Origin: Elysia chlorotica
Taxonomy: Eukaryota; Mollusca; Gastropoda; Plakobranchidae
Reading direction: 5' to 3'
Assembly: GCA_003991915.1 (NCBI GenBank)
Contig: RQTK01000140.1
Span: 648,109-712,108 of the forward strand
DNA: 64,000 nt
The notes beneath the pieces were generated by a model, which had not been told where the DNA came from, ran no database searches, and worked only from the letters and a program-made list of their open reading frames with translations. The translations under genes were made by a program, and so were the position numbers. Below are positions 1 through 12,498 of the stretch, piece by piece; the first letter of the stretch is position 1, and each line of letters opens with the position of its first letter.

Positions 1-948
1 ATTCCAAAACTACCGAGTCGATTTATAGACATAGGTCGGCTTATTTTTTGAAATTATATGTGTAATATTGGTTCCAGATCTATATATAGGGCTATGGTTC
101 TATAGAACATGCAAAAATCTAGACATCGGAAGAAATAGGTCTAGATTTAGATTCTAGATTTTGGATCTATAGATACCTCAGTTCCAAACTTCAAAAGTTC
201 AATCAAGACTGCTTTCCACTTCTCAGTTTTAAGCTTAACACAAGCTTGTGAAATCGCTGAGTGAGAATTCAGCTGAACACAGAACAAGCAGAGTCTATGC
301 CTAGATCTAGACAAGAGGGCAGCGCTGCACCTCGAGATAGATAACTGGGGTAGCTAGAATAATAATTGACTTGATCAGGTCACATCAGCAGGTCAGTAGT
401 ATACTTTGGTGTGATGGAGAAGGGTACGACATGGTGGGGGCTGACTTGTCAGTTGCCAATCAGACCGTGACCGAATATTAATCTCTTTCATCACATCGAT
501 CACTGCCCTTCATTTTACATCCACACCAATTCCAGACTTCATTGATGAGTTAAGACCGAGAATACCAGTTTCAGATAGTCTAGGTAAGTAGTTATGGTAA
601 ACAGTTATGAACTTGTGAATGCATAGGCAGACCAAAACCAGTTAACCACCCTGAGAGCGACAGAGTGCCTTGCCACAGTATTATTATGTCGTAGCCTACA
701 AGAGCATCTTATCAGACGCACACGTAGTCTACTAATTTGTACAAGTCTAGTACATGTAGGATACTAAAAAATAGAGAAGATAAATTGAGCTTCAGAAGGG
801 CCCTAGTAAAAATTAATGCGATTTTTTAAATCGGGTTGTTTGGCCTACATTTACAGCATGAAAAAAGGCTGCGCGTTCGAGACTTTGACCACCTCGTCCT
901 CTCAAAACTAAGGCCGATAATACTTAATAAGATGGAAATTCATAAACC

Positions 949-961
949 TCTCTCTCTCACA

Positions 962-1009
<48 letters not shown>

Positions 1010-1010
1010 A
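949..1010. repeat. (CT)n microsatellite
   Basis: Nearly pure CT dinucleotides with single interruptions. Confidence 0.9.
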
Positions 1011-1062
1011 CAATAATTATTGATGAAGACGTTAAAGTCAGAAACTGTACTCTCCCTCTCTC

Positions 1063-1110
<48 letters not shown>

Positions 1111-1139
1111 TAATAATATTATAATAATAATAATAATAA
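1063..1139. repeat. (AAT)n microsatellite
   Basis: Trinucleotide AAT/TAA run with one AAC interruption and a slightly broken 3' end. Confidence 0.9.
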
Positions 1140-1513
1140 GTGACATGTATCTTTCTACCTCTAGTTGTTATTGATGTATTGTGTCCCTCAGTTAACTATA
1201 ACAGCAGTCGCAGTAGCATTAGTAGTAGTAATTGACAGCCAACAGTATGGTACTTTTCTCTAAAGAAAAGGGGATGTTGATGGTCCATATAGTTAGTTAC
1301 AATATTATTATTATAAATAATATAATGCGATATATATGTAGAGAGTTTGTTATTATTGTTAATCATGTAACTGCTGGAAACTGTCTCTCTCTCTTGACCA
1401 TGATGTCGACCTAAAGTAAAACAATAAAGCTGCTCATGTTCTCATTGACTCGTTTGTTCCATTTTATAACCTGTAGGATCCCAAGAGGTCTTATTATGCA
1501 AGCTAAGTCTAAA

Positions 1514-1515
1514 TC

Positions 1516-1599
<84 letters not shown>

Positions 1600-3513
1600 A
1601 AGTAGTGGTAACAGCTATAGTAGTGGCAGTGGCAGTACAAGCTTTATTGTTTTTATTCGTTATTTGTTTTTGTCTGCGGAAGAACTTCAGCTGGTTGTTC
1701 CACGTTTAGACGTTAAGTTAATAACAAGATTCGCTCTTCTCTGATTGGAGATAATATATTTTTTTCCGCGCTTCTGGCTCTGTCTCTGTGTGGACTTCGA
1801 GAATCGAGAAGAGAAGTGCCACTGGACCGATCTGAACTACTGGACATCGCCTTGACTCCGACAATTGCTGAAATTTTGAGAAGTGGATTTAACAATTCTA
1901 GAACAGTAGAAGACTGGAGATTTGACCAACAATATTAAGCGGCAAGCGCTCACTCAGCACACGGTGACGGCGGCTCAGTGGGAAGACTCGGGACACACAA
2001 AACAACTGTCTCAGGTATACTTCCCTAGTCTATGTAGAGTCTAAGACTTATTTTTTTTTAATTAAAAAGAAGCAGCAATGGACAATTGATGATTTCTCAA
2101 ATATTTATGCTTTTACACAAGAATCATCCATTTATAATATTAATATCAAACTTCAAAGTGGGTAATTGCAGCTCAGGGGAAGGTTCAGCTATCTAGGATG
2201 AGGAACGCACTTTAAAAACCTTCCTTTCTCTCTCTTTTATTGCAGCTGCTGTCTGAAAGTCAAAGAGGTGACTCAGGGTAAGCAACATGGTGTCTCGTAA
2301 GCTGAAGCAAGTTTTTATTTCTTGGGAAATGTTTTATTTGTTTATATATAAAATTGCTGCTGGCAAAGCTTTCTTCACTTATAAACTTCAAGGACAGAGA
2401 AAAAAATGTTCTAAGGGAAAAACATAGGTAGTATCTAGATGTTGACCCATCTAAATGAAAAACAATTATAAAGAAACTTGCACATCAACTATGTATTGAT
2501 CAAGTATTTTTTCTTTAATGGGAGATGACTTGATGACAAGGGGAGGGACTTTGTTTTCCTTTATTCAACAGTAAATTTGTGCGTGTTGAGCTTTCCCGGT
2601 GGTACCAAACTTGATAAATTAATTAAATATAAACTTAGACTGACATATTCAACATGGGTTGGGTATCATCAGCATGATCTACTCTCCCAAATTGAGTACA
2701 TCATGATCCTTGCTGTGACCAATGACTTCTGACTTCTAGTCAGAGAGCAGATCCTGTGTGTTATATACACATGTCATCTGTTTACAATGGATGGTGATAG
2801 GTGGAGTGCTAATCCTCTTGTTGAACTCTTTGACTTCCCTGTCTGCAGAGTTTTTTTTTTTTTTTTTTTGTCAAATTTTTTATTTTCTTTTTTTTTGGAA
2901 TTGTTACAACAGTAACAGGATACATCTATAGAGTAGATATGCGACTGTTGTAGAATAGTCACTACTATTACTAATAGCAACAAAATTGTTGATAACAGTT
3001 CCTCTTATAAAGTTAATAATAATGAACGAGATATATGTCTGCAGAGTTGACTTGTAACTTCAGATATTTCTTTTAGCAGAAAAACAGCCATGGATACCCT
3101 ACTGCTAGTACCAAGCCTGAGATTTAACCTTGCGTCTAGATACTGTTTGCACAAAATGTTGCTCTACAGATCAAAATTGTGACTTTTTAAAGCCTCATTC
3201 CTCATGTTATCTTTGGAATTTTCAATGCAGTGCAGTATTACAAGTTATTGTTTCCGGTCTTCTGCGTGTGGTACATCATTATAACATGAATGATGCACAG
3301 TACATCTACTATATATCTAGGATTTATCATGAACACTACGCCAATGGTCGGATTGCTTTTCGGGTTAAATATAGTTTTACTATATAGAGATTATAAAAGA
3401 CTAAAAAGAGATAAAGGACTTAAGTTAAAAATATGCTGTTTAGCAAAAAACTGAACAAATATACATATTAATTCTGACTCTCCAAAATGTCTTCCCTTTT
3501 GGCAAATTGTATA

Positions 3514-3515
<2 letters not shown>
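1514..3515. repeat. Large tandem duplication, copy A (~2.0 kb)
   Basis: The segment begins with an AGT microsatellite and ends with a block whose last shared words are CCCTTTTGGCAAATTG. The same order of blocks follows immediately in copy B, with small indels and substitutions. The copy contains two segments bounded by splice-like signals (an AG/GTATAC donor at 2015 and a candidate exon at 2246-2277), so it looks like duplicated promoter and 5' UTR sequence rather than a transposon. Identity is high by eye but was not computed. Confidence 0.85.
2246..2277 (+). other. Candidate noncoding 5' UTR exon, copy A
   Basis: A 32-nt segment follows a pyrimidine-rich tract ending TTGCAG and is followed by a good donor, GTAAGC. 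The same exon with the same flanks occurs in copy B at 4202-4233. An upstream first-exon candidate ends at 2014 with the donor GTATAC. The likely use is as 5' UTR of the downstream CYTH gene; this is inference from splice signals only. Confidence 0.4.
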
Positions 3516-3576
<61 letters not shown>

Positions 3577-5432
3577 AAGTAGTGGTAACAGCTATAGTAG
3601 TGGCAGTGGCAGTACAAGCTTTATTGTTTTTATTCGTTATTTGTTTTTGTCTGCGAAAGAACTTCAGCTGGTTGTTCCACGTTTAGACGTTAAGTTAAAA
3701 AGATTCGCTCTTCTCTGATTGGAGATAATAGATTTTTTCCGCGCTTCTGGCTCTGTGTGGGCCTGACTTCGAGAATCGAGAAGAGAAGTGCCACTGGACC
3801 GTTCTGAACTACTGGACATCGCCTTGACTCCGACAATTGCTGAAATTTTGAGACGTGGATTTAACAATTCTAGAAGACTAGGGGTTTGGCCATTAATATT
3901 AAGCGGCAAGCGCTCACTCAGCACACGGTGACAGCGGCTCAGTGGGAAGACTCGGGACACACAAAACAACTGTCTCACTCTCAGGTATACTTCTCTATGT
4001 AGAGCCTAAGACTTTTATTTTTTTTAATTAAAAAGAAGCAGCGACGAAAAATTGGTAATTTCTCAAATATTTATGTGTTTACATAGGAATCATCCATTTA
4101 TAATATTATTTTAAAAGTGGGTAGTTGCAGCTCAGGGTAAGGTTCAGCCATTTAGGATGAGGAACGAAAAAAACCCTTCCTTTCTCTCTCTTTTAATGCA
4201 GCTGCTGTCTGAAAGTCAAAGAGGTGACTCAGGGTAAGCAACATGGTGTCCCATAAGCTGAAGCAAGTTTTCATTTCTTGGGAAAAGTTTTATTTGTTTA
4301 TATAAAATTGCTGACTGGCAAACATTTTTCACTTATAAACTTCAAGAGCAGAGAAAAAATTTTCGAAGGGAAAAACAGTAACTAGATGTTAACTCATCTA
4401 AATGAAAAGAAATTATAAAGAAACTTATACATCAACCATGTATTGATCAAGTATTTTTTCTTTAATTGGAGATGACTTGATGACAAGGGGAGGGAATTTG
4501 TCTTCCTTTATTCAACAGTACCCGGTAAAATGGTTGCGTGTGGAGCTTTCCCCGGTAGTACCAAACTTGATGAATTAATTAAATATAAACTTAGTTTGAC
4601 TGTATGATCCACTTTCCAAAATTGAGTACATCATGATCCTTGCTGTTAACCAAATTGATGACATCTAGTCAGAGAGCAGATACTGCATGTTATTTATATT
4701 ACACATGTCATGTGTTTACAATGGATGGTGATAGGCAGAGTGCTAATCCTCTTGTTGAACTCTTTGACTCCCCCGTCTGCAGAGTTTTTTTTTTTTTTTT
4801 TAAATTATTTATTTTCTTTATTGTGAATCATAACAGTTACAGGATACATAGGGTAGATCTATAAAAGCGACTGTTGTACATAGAATAGACATTACTGATA
4901 GCAACAAAATTATTGATAACAGTACCTCTTATAAATAAAGTTAATAATAATGAACGCGATATGCCTGCAGAGTTGACTTGTAGCTTCTGATATTTCTTTT
5001 AGCAGAAAAACAACCATGGATAACCTACTGCTAGTACCAGACCTGAGATTTTACCTTGCGTCTAGATACTGTTTGCACAAAATATTGCTCTACATATATC
5101 AAAATTGTGACTTTTTAAAGCCTCATTCCTCATGTTATCTTTTGGAATTTTCAATGCAGTGCAGTATTACAAGTTATTGTTTCCAGTCTTCTGCGTGTGG
5201 TACATCATTATAACATGAATGATGCACGGTACATCTACTATATAGGATTTATCATGAACACTACACCAATGGTCGGATTGCTTTTCGGGTTAAATATAAT
5301 TTTACTATATAGAGATTATAAAAGACTAAAAAGAGATAAAGGACTTAAGTTAAAAATATGCTGTTTAGCAAAAAACTGAACAAATATTAATTCTGACTCT
5401 CCAAAATGTCTTCCCTTTTGGCAAACTGTATA
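3516..5432. repeat. Large tandem duplication, copy B (~1.9 kb)
   Basis: Direct repeat of the preceding ~2 kb unit, again starting with an AGT run (to about 3575). It ends at the same words as copy A, after which the sequence becomes unique and leads to the CYTH gene 285 bp downstream. Differences from copy A are scattered substitutions and short indels, so the duplication is not brand new. Confidence 0.85.
4202..4233 (+). other. Candidate noncoding 5' UTR exon, copy B
   Basis: Copy of the 2246-2277 segment, with both the TGCAG acceptor and the GTAAGC donor conserved. The paired upstream donor is at 3985. Conservation of the splice signals in both copies is the main support. Confidence 0.4.
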
Positions 5433-5716
5433 CCACATGTTTGGGTTCTAAGTTTTTATCTGCTTTGGTAAGTTTGGTGCTTAGATTGGCAATAATTGTA
5501 CAATGTACTAAAGTTTTTTTTTTTAAAGAAAAATGCAGCTTCCTATAATATTCATTACGGGACATGTATGTAATTTTTCTTATTTTAAGGAAAGTTTAAG
5601 GTTGAGATTAAGATTTACATACACTATTTACAACCCTGCTTTTGCTTTATGTAATCCAAATTTGTATATTGACAGAATCTTGAGTTGTGATAGCTGCTTG
5701 TTGTGGACAGGTGAAG

Positions 5717-8700
5717 ATGCCGCGAAATGTGGAAATAAAGGCTAGAGTTCCAGATTTGGTTTCTGTAACAGCCAAAGCCAAAGCTTTATCAGGTGATGAT
5801 GGAATCTACATGGAGCAGGTGGACACTTTCTTCAATGCACAAAATGGGCGTCTGAAACTAAGATGCATCAAAGTGAGACACTATTTTCATTTTGTTGGAC
5901 TGTGAACAATTTCTGTATTGACTTCATTATAATTCAGTCAAGGTTTATCAAGGAGCTTTGTATTTTGATTTAATATTATGGTCTGCCGCTTTACACGAAA
6001 AGGTCAGTAAAAAAATTACGAGCCGGTTGGCATCACTGTAGACTAGCTCACTAGATAAGTCTAGGGCCTCATCTGTTTAGTTTTTGCCCTGCCACACTGA
6101 GGCTTTTAAAGGCCTGCAATCAGTATGTTGTAAAAGATATTGAGAAACAAACAATTATTCTACCTTTTTTTAATTTCTTACTGCATGTAGTTTTTAAATC
6201 TGAATTCTTGTCAAACTGCCAGTGTGCCGATTTTATAATTAAAAAAACAAATTTACTTCCTTAATAAATGGTGCTTAATTTGCAGATAAATCTACTCCTA
6301 TAAGTATAACCTTGTTTTTTTGGATGGTGTATTTGAAAATTTACAGTAATGATACACTTAGTCCCTGTCCAAGTTGATTGTCTTTTACAGTTTTAGGAAG
6401 CTGTTTCTCTTATTACTGTCTCTGGATCTGATATTTTTGTTTTCCTGTATTTATTAGCTCAGGATATCTCTTCAGCTATCCAAAAAGTGGCAGATTTTCA
6501 TATTGTTGTGATATATTATTAAACATGTCTAGGTATTTATTTAATGACTCTTTTTCCGCCTTGCATTGAACCATTAGTTGAAAATTTATGTTCCATTAAC
6601 TATTCACTGATCACATATTCTAAATACACAAGACTTGATTTCTTTGTACAGAAATTATGATGAAGATTAATTTATTTTGATCTTTTATCTTTGTCTTATA
6701 TGTATAAATCTTAGATTCATTGAATATATAAGGGAAGGCCTGAATCATTGGTTTTTCAATCAATACTGCTTAAATCAAGCTCCAGTATACATAACTGGGA
6801 TTTAGGAAAAAGTGAACAAATGTAAAACAAATTATGTGCCCTCTAAATCCCACTCCAGTAGGGATAATAAGAGAAGTTTACAGGTAAGAAGATCTAATTA
6901 AGATCTGATTTTTTACCTATATTAATCGTCATCCTTTATTCCAAGCCTTCTTTATCTTTGTTATTTCCTATGGATGTATTGACCTTCGGATGAATTTATT
7001 CTAATTTTAGTTTCCTGGTGACAGCAGTTTATCAGTAGTCAGACTATTTTTTCCCCCCCCCCCCATGCTCAGGGCGAGAAAGCCCAGTTGATTCATTACA
7101 GCAGACCTGACCAGAGTGGACCCAAGCTGTGTGATTTTCACATCACAATAGTGGAGGATGCGGACGGACTCAAGGTTTGTCTAGGGATTTTGGCACTTAA
7201 AACGTTGGTTACAGTTTTTGAAAAATATACTCTAAACTACCTCAACGGTTTTTGTATTGTCAGTCTAAAGGTAAAATTAGTACTGTGGTGATTGTCTGAA
7301 AATTAGGAGATGAGTAAGCCACAATTCGACATTACCATTTACAGCAGAATTTTAAAAACATTCTCAAATTTTGCTCTACTTAAAGTCTTAAGTTACCCGC
7401 ATATCGCTTTATGATTGCCTAAATTCAAAGTTTGATAATCTGAATGATAATGCTAATTTTGGAAATGAATTGACAAAATATTTCTCTCATTCTTAGAGAA
7501 CCGGTAACAATTTTACCTTAATATTTCCAGTATTTCTCTCATTTTAAATTCAATTGTTAAATCTACCGCTCTCCATAATATTTTGATAAGCCTTAAAAGA
7601 GATCCTAAGGGTTTTCATTCAATGTTGACTTTTCAGAAAGTTCTGGCCAATGCCATGGGGATCAAAGGGGAAGTAATAAAGACTCGTCATCTGATCATGC
7701 ATGAGCAGACAAGAATTCATATTGATGACGTCCAAGGCTTGGGACATTTCATGGAACTGGAGGTACGTCACTGCATTGTGTTGGAAAACCTTAAATTGTT
7801 ATATGTGCAGGTGTCAGGAGTACAGAATAAAACATTTTCCTCCCCAAAAACTACAATGTCGCAAGCATAATTAAAGTGGAATTCGCTTAAGATAAAATTT
7901 AATCTCTTGGGGACAGCCTAAAAGTTTTGTTCCCGAAGTTTATATAAAGCAGTGACTGTAAAAGAAATACAAGATATTGGTGCCTTGAAAATAGTATATA
8001 TAGGATGCCAATAGAGAGTTTCTGTTATAGTGATCTATAGCAAAACATATGGAATGTGCCAGTGCCTAATTATATTCCATGAATTGCTTGAATTATCGCT
8101 GTAATGGTTTTTAAACGCCTGTGTAAAACAGGGTTGTCTGTGTCAGTTAATAAATGAGGAAAAAAAAAGGGGGGGTAGCGGGGTGAGATAACTTGTAACC
8201 GACAATGGAGAATGAGTTATGTATTTTCTGCAGATTACACATGAAGGGTTTAACGGAAATTGTGCAGTGTCACTAAAAAAAACCCCACTTTTTTATTGCT
8301 TATTTAAGACATAACTATTAGACATCTTTTAAATTTGGTCCTGTTTCTATGTGCTTTCACATGTAGACTATTTTTCTTTCAATAAAGAATAAAGAAATGT
8401 TTCATGCCAATTTATTGCCCACAATTTAGTTTACATTTACATCTTTTTTAAAACATAGTGTTAAAAACATGACAGCACATGTTTTTCGATGGAGCCCTTG
8501 ACATGTGTTCTAGACTGACAATATTCAGGATATAAGTTACGCTTTTAAATATACCATACATTCCAATACTATCAAAATCTTTAACTTGGAAAACTCATAA
8601 TCTTTTGATACGTTGTATGTTTTACCAGGTTCAGCTGAGGGAAGAGCAAACAGTCGAGGACGGAGAAAAAATTGCAGAGGGCATCATGCAGGAGCTGGGA

Positions 8701-8784
8701 ATAGTGAAAGCAGACCTGATTGATGGAGCGTACATGGATCTTCTGCTAGAGAATCGCCCAGACACCACTGGGATTAAAGAATAA
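5717..8784 (+). CDS. CYTH-domain (CyaB / thiamine-triphosphatase-like) protein
   Basis: Four coding exons, all joined in phase 0: 5717-5872, 7073-7174, 7637-7762 and 8629-8784 (stop TAA). They give 179 aa, a normal length for a single CYTH domain. Family hallmarks are in order: N-terminal EIKAR (residues 6-10, the charged ExExK-type strand, here with Lys in place of the second Glu), QVDTFF (34-39), GRLKLR (44-49), TRIHID (111-116), FMELE (124-128) and AYMDLL (162-167). CYTH proteins bind triphosphate-bearing ligands in a metal-containing tunnel. This one most resembles the CyaB-like group whose animal substrate is not settled, so no reaction is assigned. An acceptor (GTGGACAG at 5703-5710) just before the ATG implies an upstream 5' UTR exon. 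Intron 3 holds a small inverted-repeat element. Confidence 0.92.
7874..8143. mobile_element. Decayed MITE-like element (GGAATCCGC family)
   Basis: It starts AGTGGAATTCGCTTAAGATA and ends with AAAACAGGGTTGTCTGTGTC. Start, interior and end match the copy at 29930-30099, and the start matches the termini at 13216 and 31158. It lies in intron 3 of the CYTH gene. No transposase is present, so it is non-autonomous. Confidence 0.6.
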
Positions 8785-8989
8785 CATAAGGAGCATCTTG
8801 TTTATTTTGAAATCATTTGAGCTTCCCACCGAAAACTCTATATATCCTAATTGTATTTGGTGGGGGGGTTGTCCAAGCGTTTTTTCTTAAACTTTATCTG
8901 AAATACTGGCATTTAAAATGGGGCCACACAAAGTGAAGAAAATGGCACAAAATTTGACGAATAATTAGGTTTATGGGGTTGGGTTGTGG
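8785..8989. other. 3' flank of the CYTH gene
   Basis: Probable 3' UTR and flank. No clear AATAAA signal was found close to the stop codon. Confidence 0.4.
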
Positions 8990-9262
8990 GGTGAGACTGA
9001 CTTAAGTGGTAAAGCGTTGGTCTCCATATGGACAGGTCCGTGGTTTGAATCCCACAATCGGTCAAAAACTGATCTGTCCAATTTCGTCTTCTACTGGTTG
9101 GGTCCATGTCAGTAAAATATGTCAGGCTGAGACAGGAGTCTAGGTCTACCTGCCCCGTCTGGTGTGTGACAGCACATAAAATTGTCATACATTAGTCTTG
9201 GCGTCCGTCCACAGTATAGCCCATATAGTGCTGAAGTTGGATGTTAACTGATAATCTACGGG
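8990..9262 (+). mobile_element. tRNA-derived SINE (family A)
   Basis: The head has an A-box-like CTTAAGTGGTAAAGCG and a B-box-like GGTTTGAATCC. The body carries the family words CTACTGGTTGGGT, GAGACAGGAGTC, GTCCGTCCACAGTATAGCC and TAGTGCTGAAGTTGGATGTT. At least a dozen related copies occur in this window. Confidence 0.8.
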
Positions 9263-9670
9263 AGCACCCGCCATCGCCTGCTAGTCTTTTTACGGCCCGC
9301 TAAGAAACGAGTTTGACATACACATTTTGTTTTCAGATTAGCAGCTATAAATAATTTTTCTCTGGAAAAAGATTTACACATCATCAATGAAGAGTTTTAC
9401 TTTTGATAGCCCTCTTTGCTTTAGAAAATATAACGTGGTTGCCTAGTTAAGATTTTTACAAAAACATTGATCATCTGTGTTTGTCAAAGTAAACACATTT
9501 GATAGTAAATTCACTCAGCATACACATTAAAAATACATAATTACCATCTAAAATGCTGTTGCTTCCGTAAACAAACATGTTTTTTTTTCGATCAATAGAA
9601 GTTCCAACGGTGAGTTTCAGTTTACAGCTCACAAAATATCGGTCACGTTAGCGATTTAGATCATCTCAAA

Positions 9671-9922
9671 ATGGCCCTTCGTTTTCTTGCTCATCATACT
9701 AAAAATGCTAGCCTTGAAGATAAAGATAGTGAATATAGAACTAATCCGGTAGGTGAGGAAGGAGGAGAGAAAGGAGAAACTGATATTGAAATAGATCCAG
9801 AAGATGCATGTGGTGATGGAGGTGAAGGGAACAATGCAAATGTTGATCTAGATGTAGATCTAATACTGATTGCAAGTGCTCAAACAGACTATGAATTTGA
9901 TTGGTCCTCGCAGCTTCATTAA
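9671..9922 (+). CDS. Small acidic ORF, unrecognised
   Basis: An 83-codon open frame rich in Glu, Asp and Gly (for example GEGNNANVDLDVDLI). I recognise no domain. It has an acceptable start context (AAAATGG), but there is no splice, family or conservation evidence. It could be a single-exon gene, a relic linked to the MADF fragment 1 kb downstream, or chance. Confidence 0.25.
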   Translation: MALRFLAHHTKNASLEDKDSEYRTNPVGEEGGEKGETDIEIDPEDACGDGGEGNNANVDLDVDLILIASAQTDYEFDWSSQLH

Positions 9923-10875
9923 AAAAGTATTCTGTGAATAACTTGTTCTCAATGTGTCTGATGCATGTTATTGTTTAAAAAAAAGAACACACTAATATTC
10001 ACCAGATGACCCCAAAATTCACAAAATAAAACCACTTGTAGTGCAAGGAAAACAGTCTTTTTGCCAAAATTTTGACTTTTCTATATAAAAAAAAAAATTC
10101 CTTATACCATAAATGTGTCAAGTTGTATATGATTACCATTGTGAAATATATCAAGTAGTCAGTATATTAAGGGTCGATCAAACAACTCAACTCACTTTAA
10201 AGAAAATGAAAAGCATTTGGTAATAAACTTTCCACCAGAATATTTTCTAATCCCTTTAGGTAAAATCTTGGCAGCGTCAATAGAAACGATGAGACTTCTT
10301 GTGCAGTTCACGTGCCGCACAAGTAAAACTACAGTATAAGTGTGGGGCTACACCAAACTAAACCAAGCGTGGGTCAACAGTATCATATGACAAAGTTGTC
10401 GATCCTGGTATAAGTGCCCAAGCAACACAAATGCCAGCGCGGGGGGGGTAAGCAGACAGACATTCCAACACGAGGAGGAGGAGAGGTGTATGTATTGAAC
10501 CTAACATCCTTCAGCCTGTCACTAAACATTTCTTTCTACTCTTCCCATTTTTGCTAATGTTTATTCTTATTTCACGTCTAAATGTGCAAGACTAAAAAGA
10601 GATAATAAACAGCCTTAATCTTTGTTTTACATGGGCTAAGCATACCTGTAACCTGAGATCTCTGTTTTTCTTCAATGGAAACTGCTTATCTGATTTATTT
10701 ATGCACGTCACTTTGATAATTTAAATTTTGCAGCATTTTCATTCCTGATTTACTCACAATACATTTAAATGGTCTATGTATCAAATGGTTCATCTATTAT
10801 TAATTCTTCTGAATTAGTAAAGTTACAACATGACAACAAAGATAAATGAACTCAAATTCCACCTACTTGTAGAAA

Positions 10876-10906
<31 letters not shown>

Positions 10907-10975
10907 GTTGTGAGGACATTACTTTTGTACACGTTGAAACGAAACAATTCTTCTTTTTCATAATCGAAGACAACC
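9923..10975. other. Noncoding stretch
   Basis: AT-rich sequence with a G run at 10441-10448 and an ATT microsatellite near 10878-10906. No exon could be supported. Confidence 0.5.
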
Positions 10976-11114
10976 ATGGCATCTTGGAAGGAAGAATTTC
11001 TCTTGGAGTTTATTAGAATATACAAGGAAGAGGAGTGTTTATGGAAAGTTAAATCAGATAGTTATCATGACAAACAAAAACGTGAAAAGTCTTATCAGAT
11101 GTTACTGTCAAAGG

Positions 11115-11344
11115 TTGGAGTTGGAGTTGGGTTGGTTTAACGTCCAACAGCAGCACTATATAGGCTATTTGTGGACGGGCCACAAGACGGACGTCTGACA
11201 ATTTTTATGTGCTGCCACACACGAGACAGGGCGAGGATACCATGACTCCTGTCTCAGCCGGTCACATTATACTGACACCAACCCAACCAGTAGGGAACGC
11301 AGCAGTCAGGATTCGAACTCGGGACCTTTTGCACCGCACCCCCC
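11115..11344 (-). mobile_element. SINE (family A) inserted in MADF frame, with 12-bp TSD
   Basis: Family A SINE in reverse orientation, 5'-truncated before its A box. Its B-box region reads GAGTTCGAATCC on the minus strand. It is flanked by the direct repeat TACTGTCAAAGG at 11103-11114 and 11345-11356. The clean target-site duplication shows insertion by target-primed retroposition. Confidence 0.9.
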
Positions 11345-11476
11345 TACTGTCAAAGGTGAGAGAGCAAAACCCTGATGCTCAAAAAGATGTCATTATAAAA
11401 AAAAAAAGAACTTGCGCACTGTCTTTCGTAAGGAGAACAAAAAAAGTTAAGGATTCCATGCGTTCAGGTGCTGGCC

Positions 11477-11626
11477 TTAGCTCTTCTTCAGCAAATCTTA
11501 ATAATTATAGCCACAGAGAGCGCCGTTACTGCTGCTGCTTGATGCTCCATATTTTAACACTATGCACATGTTCAGCTTGTGGATCGAACGATTTTGTCGA
11601 CGCGTGTGTGGGCAGATGGAAGGCAT
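11477..11626. repeat. ~150-bp dispersed repeat, copy 1
   Basis: Shares TTAATAATTATAGCC, TACTGCTGCTGCTTGATG and the block GTCGACGCGTGTGTGGGCAG with 12093-12252. It begins exactly where the MADF frame loses similarity, so it may be an inserted element or a duplicated exon end. Confidence 0.75.
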
Positions 11627-12092
11627 GTTTTTTTTTGTCTATCTATCAAATTATCTATCAGTATAATTATATGGTATAACTTTACATCACTTCGCGTTAT
11701 ATAGATATGTTAATTATTTAAAAATCCAAACACAATTTTATTTGAACGGAATGAGAGACAATTAACAAACTTTACAAAGCTGAACATGTTTACTCATTGG
11801 TGTTATTTAAAATCATGTTCATTTCTTCTCTTCGTGATGATTTTTCTTTTCCAGCCCGTCTTGAAATAAGCCGATGTAATTTTCGCTCATGTGGGGTTAT
11901 AACCGAGCGCATGACAGTGTCTCGCCTTTTAATCAAAGGGGTAACCCTTTACAATAAGTCAAGATATGATTCTTTATTCAAGCTCAAGTAGTTTTTCCAG
12001 TCTTCGGGGATATCTTGTAATTCCCTTATTAAATTAACATGAGATAACTTTGGTTTTTTTTAGTAGCCATGACTTCACCATACTCTACGTGA

Positions 12093-12252
12093 GCGTCTTT
12101 TTTTAGCTCTTCTTCTGAAAATCTTAATAATTATAGCCGCAGAGAGCGACATTACTGCTGCTGCTTGATGTCTGATGTTGCATTTAACACAATTGCACAC
12201 GTTCATCTTGTGGATCGAATGATTTTGTCGACGCGTGTGTGGGCAGATGGAA
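12093..12252. repeat. ~150-bp dispersed repeat, copy 2
   Basis: Second copy of the 11477-11626 sequence, same orientation, ~620 bp away, diverged by substitutions and short indels. Confidence 0.75.
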
Positions 12253-12498
12253 GACAAGTATTGCTTGGGATATTGTATAGCAATATTGCCAGCCAATTGA
12301 TGGCTGCAATTTATTGACACGTCTATGGCCGGCTTTAGAAAATGACATAATATTGTACAATAGATTGGGACGTGTCAGGTAGCCTTATGACAATGTGATT
12401 ATGACAATTTTTCACAGTGTTGATCGAAGGCACAATGAAAAGCAAGGTCCAAATCAGTGTGTGAATTAAACTTGCAAACGAAAAACTAAGAGAATGGG

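Larger units (their letters stand above)
1..1513. other. AT-rich noncoding stretch with microsatellites
   Basis: No coding exon could be supported here. The first 330 bases are rich in CTAGATCT-type palindromic words, which recur at 25.1-25.7, 40.0-40.2 and 41.3 kb. Two simple repeats lie inside: a CT run near 949-1010 and an AAT run near 1063-1139. Short open frames in this stretch come from the simple repeats. Confidence 0.6.
10976..11690 (+). pseudogene. MADF-domain gene relic interrupted by a SINE
   Basis: The frame from the ATG at 10976 reads as the first half of a MADF domain (FLLEFIRIYKEEECLW, then a DKQKREKSYQMLL helix). It runs into a reverse-oriented SINE at 11115 and hits a stop at 11137-11139. 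After the SINE, from 11345, the same frame resumes with the second half of the domain (KVREQNPDAQ and KKVKDSMRSGAG). MADF domains are Myb/SANT-like DNA-binding modules found in regulators and in accessory proteins of some transposons. After SGAG the frame continues into a ~150-bp sequence that is repeated at 12093-12252, so the 3' part is not MADF. The gene as it stands cannot make an intact domain. Confidence 0.7.

Noticed and set aside
1436-1744. Poly-Ser frame
   Set aside because: Translation of the AGT microsatellite and duplicated noncoding sequence.
3664-3978. 104-aa minus-strand frame, also present in part at 1713-1895
   Set aside because: Sits in the duplicated promoter-like block; no family match, and the frame differs between the two copies.
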